Origin: Pseudomonadota bacterium
GTDB lineage: Bacteria; Pseudomonadota; Gammaproteobacteria; Pseudomonadales; Halieaceae
Assembly (NCBI GenBank): GCA_030591305.1
Contig: JAUVBI010000083.1
Coordinates: forward strand, 1 to 11,561
Direction of reading: 5' to 3'
DNA length: 11,561 nt
Shown: positions 7,824 to 11,561 of the stretch, in pieces
Layout: every line of letters begins with the position of its first letter
Numbering within the stretch: position 1 is the first letter of the stretch
Position numbers and translations under genes: made by a program
The notes under the pieces: model-generated
Databases searched by the model: none
Seen by the model: only the letters and a program-made list of their open reading frames with translations
What the model was told of the DNA's origin: nothing

Positions 7824-8180
7824 ATGAAAGACCTGGCACCCAACATATACCGTCAGAGATTACTAATTGAGGGAATCTACGAAATTGACGTGCAGGTTGA
7901 AACGGTGCACCAATTTTTCACAGTGCTTTTGTCCGGATTGGGCGCCAATGCAGCAGGCGATGCCATTGTTAACTCTTCACTGGGTCAGGGCAAGATCGAA
8001 AACCAGGGTATAGAGGCATTTATACCGCTGATTGAGTCGGGTGTTGCCGTATATACCTGGCAGTCTTCCCGCTTTCTCTCATTAATTATCTACACCTGCA
8101 AGAAGTTCGACGGGGACAAGGCACTGTCGATTGTTGAGGACTTTTTCCAACTGTCTCAAATAGAATCCAAGTCTTTTTGA
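7824..8180 (+). CDS. S-adenosylmethionine decarboxylase-like (SpeD superfamily) protein, altered processing site
   Basis: A small 118-aa cytoplasmic protein with the outline of short bacterial AdoMet decarboxylases, which cut themselves at a serine to make a pyruvoyl cofactor and supply decarboxylated AdoMet for spermidine synthesis. The N-terminal RLLIEGIYE resembles the first strand of SpeD, and residues 70-93 (IES...YTW...YTCK) match the active region. Against Thermotoga SpeD (Ser55, Ser63, His68, Cys83, recalled) the spacing is exact: Ser72 = the pyruvoyl serine, Cys92 = the catalytic cysteine, but Glu64 and Tyr77 replace Ser55 and His68, which are needed for self-processing. The HTWPE motif has become YTWQS. 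So it may be an inactive relative, a non-self-processing form, or a decarboxylase with another substrate; SpeD relatives acting on ornithine or arginine are known. gabT follows 58 nt later. The fold assignment rests on motif alignment by eye. Confidence 0.7.
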   Translation: MKDLAPNIYRQRLLIEGIYEIDVQVETVHQFFTVLLSGLGANAAGDAIVNSSLGQGKIENQGIEAFIPLIESGVAVYTWQSSRFLSLIIYTCKKFDGDKALSIVEDFFQLSQIESKSF

Positions 8181-8227
8181 GTTGCTCCCTCTCGGTGTGA
8201 TTAAATCGGTTATGGCACTAAATATCC

Positions 8228-8231
8228 GGAG
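8228..8231 (+). promoter_or_regulatory. Ribosome-binding site deciding the gabT start
   Basis: GGAG (within CCGGAG) lies 7 nt before the ATG at 8239. The frame is open further upstream, with possible starts at 8182 (TTG) and 8212 (ATG), but neither has a comparable site. The 8239 start also gives the E. coli-like length and N terminus. Confidence 0.7.
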
Positions 8232-8238
8232 TCAGCTT

Positions 8239-9516
8239 ATGAATAATAAGTCTCTGCAAGCCAGAAAAGATAATGCTTTCGCCCGTGGCCAGGGTACGAT
8301 TACCAGCGTATTTATAGAGAAGGCGTTAAATGCTGAGCTGTGGGATGTGGAAGGCAAGCGCTATATTGACCTGGGTAGCGGTATTGCCGTGGTTAACACC
8401 GGGCACAATCATCCCAGGGTTCAAGCCGCAGTGCAGGCCCAACTGGCGCAATTCACTCATACATGCCTGACAGTAACCCCCTATTCTTGCGCTGTTGAAC
8501 TGGCAGAAAAACTAAACCTGATTGCCCCCGGTGACACGCCCAAGAAAACTATTTTTGTTACAACGGGTGCCGAGGCAGTAGAAAATTGCGTCAAGATTGC
8601 TCGCAGCTATACTGGCCGTACCGGCGTAATCGCCTTCAATGGTAGCTTTCATGGGCGTACCAACTTGACCATGGGATTGACGGGAAGGGTTGCCCCCTAC
8701 AAGGCTGGCTTCGGGCCTTTCCCCGGTGAGATATATCACGCTCCATACCCCATTGCCTACCATGGGGTGTCGGTAGAAGAGTGCCTCAAGGCGCTGTCTA
8801 CGCTATTTACTGTTGCAGTTGAGCCGGAGCGGGTTGCTGCAATTATTATCGAGCCGGTCCAGGGGGAGGGTGGATTTTATCCCGCTCCTGTGGAATTTAT
8901 GCAGGCGCTGCGAGAGCTCTGTGACCTGCATGGCATCGTGTTGATTTGTGATGAGGTTCAGACGGGGTTTGCTCGCACGGGAAAAATGTTTTCCTGTGAG
9001 CATGCGGGGGTTGAGCCCGATCTGGTGGCCATGGCCAAAGGCATTGCCGGTGGGTATCCCTTTGCCGCAGTGGTTGGCAAGGCGGAGATTATGGATGCCC
9101 CCCATCCAGGTGGACTGGGCGGAACCTACGGTGGCTGGCCTGTCGGCTGCGCGGCGGCACTGGCCGTACTCGACGTTATCCGCGAAGAACAACTCTGTGA
9201 GCGTGCTATAGAACTGGGCGACTTTATCATCTCCCGGCTCGAGGTTATGCAGAGCAAATTTCCCCATAAAATAGGTGACGTCCGACATCTGGGCGCAATG
9301 ATTGCCCTGGAACTGGTTCACCAGGGGGATGCGGAAAAGCCCGATCCTGAGTTAGCCGAAGCGGTGGCGGCGGAGGCGGCTCGCAATGGATTAATTCTGC
9401 TTTCCTGTGGCATTCGCGGCAACGTGATTCGTTTACTCCCTCCGCTGACTATTTCAGATGAGTTAATCGCTGAGAGCATGGACTTACTGGGAATAACGCT
9501 GGATGCACTAATTTGA
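8239..9516 (+). CDS. gabT: 4-aminobutyrate aminotransferase (class III, PLP)
   Basis: GabT moves the amino group of 4-aminobutyrate to 2-oxoglutarate, giving succinate semialdehyde and glutamate; it works in the cytoplasm on GABA from polyamine or glutamate breakdown and often accepts similar omega-amino acids. The product is 425 aa from the chosen start (E. coli GabT 426). Numbered from that start, the PLP lysine is Lys267 in MAKGIAGGYP, Asp238 and Gln241 are in CDEVQTGF, and the phosphate-binding TTGAEAVEN is near 108-116. Residues that mark GABA enzymes are present: Ile49 in GSGIAVVNTGH, Arg140 in HGRT, Glu210 in EPVQGEGG and Arg398 in NVIRLLPPLT. It lies 58 nt after the SpeD-like gene on the same strand, probably on one transcript. 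No gabD (succinate-semialdehyde dehydrogenase) is in the window. Ornithine- or lysine-type relatives are less likely given these residues. Confidence 0.95.
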   Translation: MNNKSLQARKDNAFARGQGTITSVFIEKALNAELWDVEGKRYIDLGSGIAVVNTGHNHPRVQAAVQAQLAQFTHTCLTVTPYSCAVELAEKLNLIAPGDTPKKTIFVTTGAEAVENCVKIARSYTGRTGVIAFNGSFHGRTNLTMGLTGRVAPYKAGFGPFPGEIYHAPYPIAYHGVSVEECLKALSTLFTVAVEPERVAAIIIEPVQGEGGFYPAPVEFMQALRELCDLHGIVLICDEVQTGFARTGKMFSCEHAGVEPDLVAMAKGIAGGYPFAAVVGKAEIMDAPHPGGLGGTYGGWPVGCAAALAVLDVIREEQLCERAIELGDFIISRLEVMQSKFPHKIGDVRHLGAMIALELVHQGDAEKPDPELAEAVAAEAARNGLILLSCGIRGNVIRLLPPLTISDELIAESMDLLGITLDALI

Positions 9517-9541
9517 CTCAACTGCGCTGTATTGCAGGGGT

Positions 9542-9703
9542 TTAACAGATGGGGTTGGTTTTACCTGTAAATCGGTCCAAGATTATGGCCGCACCCTCCC
9601 TGTCGGCGTCACGTGCGTCGAGTTGTTTGGGGGTTTCTGGGATTGTTTGATTGCCAAAAATACGCAGAGAGCATACTGACAAAACCGCCGAAACCGGGTT
9701 TTG
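9542..9703 (-). pseudogene. Unassigned open stretch in the gabT / DUF885 spacer, possible gene remnant
   Basis: The minus strand is open for 53 codons between stop codons and reads like protein over its last part (PKQLDARDADREGAA, then IILDRFTGKTNPIC and a stop). It has no ATG or GTG start and no clear ribosome-binding site, and its front runs into the hairpin at 9675-9708. The plus strand is also open here. I do not recognise a family. It could be the decayed end of a gene or chance; the remaining spacer (9517-9541 and 9720-9789, the latter AT-rich) holds nothing else I can name. Confidence 0.2.
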
Positions 9704-9711
9704 TCAGTTTT
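9675..9711 (+). terminator. Rho-independent-type terminator after gabT
   Basis: ACTGACAAAACC (9675-9686) pairs perfectly with GGTTTTGTCAGT (9697-9708) across a 10-nt loop, followed by a short run of T (9708-9711). It lies about 160 nt after the gabT stop, in the 273-nt convergent spacer, and is the best terminator candidate for that transcript. A second, overlapping 11-bp pairing (9684-9694 with 9707-9717, one G-U) competes with it. The other strand has no U-tract after the hairpin, so it is not an obvious terminator for the DUF885 gene. Confidence 0.6.
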
Positions 9712-9789
9712 GGCGGTATCGACTTGGTGGTTATTTGGATTTTTGGTATGGATGCCGCTGTCTATTACCTATTTTATTTTTGTCTATCC

Positions 9790-11487
9790 CTACAAATATC
9801 CCAACTCCGAAAACACCAGCCTCAGGCTCTCAACCGGCATACAGCCTGAGTTCAGGTAGACATCGTGAAAGGCACGATCGAGAGCGGTACTGTCCAGGTT
9901 TTTCGTGTTAGCACGTTGAATGTCTTCTTTTAGCTGCCATACCAAACGGTTCCCGGTGAGGTAACTGAGTGGATAGCCCTGTTCAGTACTGTACCAGTTG
10001 AGCTCTGCCTGAACCCGGCCGTCGGTAAAGCCGGTCGCTTCCTTGAGGAGTAGTGCAGCGTTTTTAAAGACATCCTGGCTATCGAAGCTCAGGCCCAGCC
10101 CCATGTCCAGGTAGTCTTTGTTGCTAGTCATAAAGTATAAATCGATGCCGACCCTGGCTACCAGACGGGAGATGTCCCGCTTGGCGATGAAGCGCACCTC
10201 GTCAACGAGCTCATCGCTGATATAGCCTACATCCAACATGTAGTCTTCCAGCATGGTGGTCCAACCCTCGGCATGTTCTGCAGCGTCAAAAATGCGACGA
10301 ATGAAGGCGGGGTGCTGGGCTGCGCTGGCAAATTGCAGGTGATGGCCGGGTATGCCCTCATGTATCATCATCACAGGGATGCCCAAGGAAGTGTGCTCGG
10401 CGAGTTGGTCTTCCTTCAGGGTCAGGTAGACGAGACTGGTCTTGCTGCCTTCGCGTAGCGCAAGTGGCGGCCACATGGCCCCAGCCGGAATCACCGGCTC
10501 GAGAAACCCGGGGGTTTGCATGATGCGCATGTTTTGCTGATCCGGTACGGCAAACAGTTCACGATCGTTGATAAACTCACCGATAGAGGCGACTTGGTCG
10601 GTATAGTGATCGAGGATAGAACCCAGCCGACCTTCGGTTACCTTGGCGGCGAAACGCTCATTTAAAAATTCGTGTAATTCGACTTCCGTTATCCCGCTGC
10701 CAAGCTTGTATTTGTCGCACAATCTGGTTCGCAGGTCGGCGAGTAAGGTCTTTGTTTCGCGCATAAATCTACGGGCCATGCCCGCTAGTTCGGCCGGCGA
10801 TTGCTTGATTTGCCGAATAGCCAACAACTCTCTGACCTTGTCTTCACCGATCGCAAAATTGGCAATGACGTCTCGTTTTTTCAGGTCGGCGAGATAGGCA
10901 TTAAGCGCGCTGTTGCAATCGGCTACTGCAGCTTCCAGGTCACCCAATTGCGGGTAGTGCTCCTGTCTTGCCCAGCTGACGATTGTAGCCAGCATATCGG
11001 CTATTCCCTCGCCTTGTTCAATCTCAATGTCTCGCCATCTGGCGATAGGCCGTGAAAGCACCTGAGCCTCGATGGTCAGGTACTGCGGGGCCTGTTGAAG
11101 TCGGCTCAAAATATTGTCGAGACGAGGTCCGGCGTCACGTTCATCGTTGACAAAAAGTTGAAAGATGCCAGCACTGATACCATCGACCCCCTGGGGCCGC
11201 CTGCGCCGCTGGAGTTCACCGTGTTGTTGTAATCCCTCGAAGAACAGTTCGTTTTGTAAATAGCGCTGCATTAACTCCAGGTTGAGTTGCTCATCAAAGC
11301 CGCTGGCATCGATTATCATCAGGGTTTCGAGTAGTTTCCTTGCTGCGTCACCCCGCACTTGCATCGCCGCCAGACTCGGATCACCCAACTGGCCGAGATG
11401 GGTAGTGGCACCCAGGGCCATACTGGCCTCCGCATCGGCTAGTACATGGTCCTTGAACTGCCGTTCTACCTGTTGAAATGCTGTCAT
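9790..11487 (-). CDS. DUF885 family protein, putative metallohydrolase
   Basis: A 565-aa protein of the DUF885 type (PF05960 / COG4805), a family generally taken to be zinc peptidase-like but with few characterised members. The hallmark is HEGIPGHHLQ (His376, Glu377, His382, His383), the family's HExxPGHH motif rather than the classical HExxH. It is followed by HAEGW (Glu407), a likely third metal ligand, and LNWYSTEQGYPLSYLTG near 496-512, where most relatives have a PGQA-S-Y-G stretch. The N terminus (MTAFQQVERQFKDHVLADAE) is soluble and shows no signal peptide, so it should stay in the cytoplasm, while many relatives are exported. The frame remains open upstream to the window edge, but those 24 codons hold no ATG or GTG start and do not resemble a signal peptide. 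It converges on gabT and appears to be transcribed alone. Confidence 0.85.
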   Translation of the reverse strand: MTAFQQVERQFKDHVLADAEASMALGATTHLGQLGDPSLAAMQVRGDAARKLLETLMIIDASGFDEQLNLELMQRYLQNELFFEGLQQHGELQRRRRPQGVDGISAGIFQLFVNDERDAGPRLDNILSRLQQAPQYLTIEAQVLSRPIARWRDIEIEQGEGIADMLATIVSWARQEHYPQLGDLEAAVADCNSALNAYLADLKKRDVIANFAIGEDKVRELLAIRQIKQSPAELAGMARRFMRETKTLLADLRTRLCDKYKLGSGITEVELHEFLNERFAAKVTEGRLGSILDHYTDQVASIGEFINDRELFAVPDQQNMRIMQTPGFLEPVIPAGAMWPPLALREGSKTSLVYLTLKEDQLAEHTSLGIPVMMIHEGIPGHHLQFASAAQHPAFIRRIFDAAEHAEGWTTMLEDYMLDVGYISDELVDEVRFIAKRDISRLVARVGIDLYFMTSNKDYLDMGLGLSFDSQDVFKNAALLLKEATGFTDGRVQAELNWYSTEQGYPLSYLTGNRLVWQLKEDIQRANTKNLDSTALDRAFHDVYLNSGCMPVESLRLVFSELGYL

Positions 11488-11528
11488 TAGGATCTCAATG
11501 TTGAGTCTGGAGTGTGGTCGAGTTACGC

Positions 11529-11557
11529 ATTCTCCAATGTAATTGTCGAGCTGTAAA
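11529..11557 (-). promoter_or_regulatory. Sigma70-like promoter candidate for the DUF885 gene
   Basis: On the minus strand TTTACA (11552-11557; five of six against TTGACA) is followed after exactly 17 nt by GAGAAT (11529-11534; four of six against TATAAT). The start site would be about 11522, leaving a leader of about 35 nt before the ATG at 11487. This supports the chosen start, because the upstream open codons would lie largely outside the transcript. Confidence 0.4.
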
Positions 11558-11561
11558 GTGC

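Noticed and set aside
8182..8238. N-terminal extension of GabT by 19 codons
   Set aside because: The TTG at 8182 and ATG at 8212 lack ribosome-binding sites, whereas the ATG at 8239 has GGAG at 7 nt and gives the family's usual N terminus.
8803..9321. 172-codon minus-strand open frame inside gabT
   Set aside because: Antisense to the conserved catalytic core of GabT; no family motif or upstream signal.
9613..9849. Plus-strand 78-codon open frame in the gabT / DUF885 spacer
   Set aside because: GTG start with no ribosome-binding site; it contains the terminator hairpin and runs into the convergent DUF885 gene. Only its LTKPPKPGFVSFGG stretch is noteworthy, and that coincides with the DNA palindrome.
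11488..11561. Upstream extension of the DUF885 protein
   Set aside because: The frame is open to the edge, but the 24 codons contain no ATG or GTG start and do not look like a signal peptide; a promoter candidate overlaps them.
1..11561. CRISPR arrays, insertion sequences, attachment sites, tRNA or rRNA genes
   Set aside because: No regularly spaced repeats, transposase or integrase motifs, target-site duplications or tRNA-like folds were seen on either strand.

Overview
The window is about 11.5 kb of ordinary-looking bacterial chromosome, moderately GC-rich, with tightly packed genes. It most likely comes from a marine or environmental gammaproteobacterium. The grounds are the close resemblance of Mpl, RNase T, PyrC and GabT to their enterobacterial counterparts, and the argG / pyrC-rnt neighbourhood, which is also found in Pseudomonas. 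A Cellvibrionales-like relative would fit, but the genus cannot be fixed from the sequence alone. No mobile element, CRISPR array, tRNA or rRNA was recognised.

Layout. (1) Positions 1-4518, plus strand, form a compact operon: mpl (murein-peptide recycling ligase, 5' end cut off by the window), an RND/MMPL-type membrane exporter, and a stand-alone LON-domain protein. The last two overlap by 4 nt. (2) Positions 4548-6241, minus strand: pyrC (dihydroorotase) followed by rnt (RNase T), coupled by a stop/start overlap. The two convergent units meet at a small palindrome. (3) Positions 6242-6480 are the divergent pyrC/argG spacer. It hides a minus-strand 51-codon frame that begins like a signal peptide and has a good ribosome-binding site. 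(4) Positions 6481-9516, plus strand: argG (argininosuccinate synthase), a spacer with hairpins and a promoter-like -10, then a 118-aa AdoMet-decarboxylase-like (SpeD superfamily) protein and gabT (4-aminobutyrate aminotransferase). (5) Positions 9517-9789 form a convergent spacer with a strong hairpin/terminator made of overlapping inverted repeats. (6) Positions 9790-11487, minus strand: a DUF885-type putative metallohydrolase, with a promoter candidate near the window edge.

How the genes fit together. The first operon is about the cell envelope (peptide recycling and membrane export). The middle section is core metabolism (pyrimidine and arginine synthesis, tRNA/RNA 3' trimming). The SpeD-like/GabT pair suggests amine or polyamine-to-GABA chemistry beside an arginine gene. 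The SpeD-like protein is the most interesting item. It keeps the serine that would become the pyruvoyl group and the catalytic cysteine at exactly the canonical spacing, but lacks the serine and histidine that normally drive self-processing. Its substrate and even its activity are therefore open.
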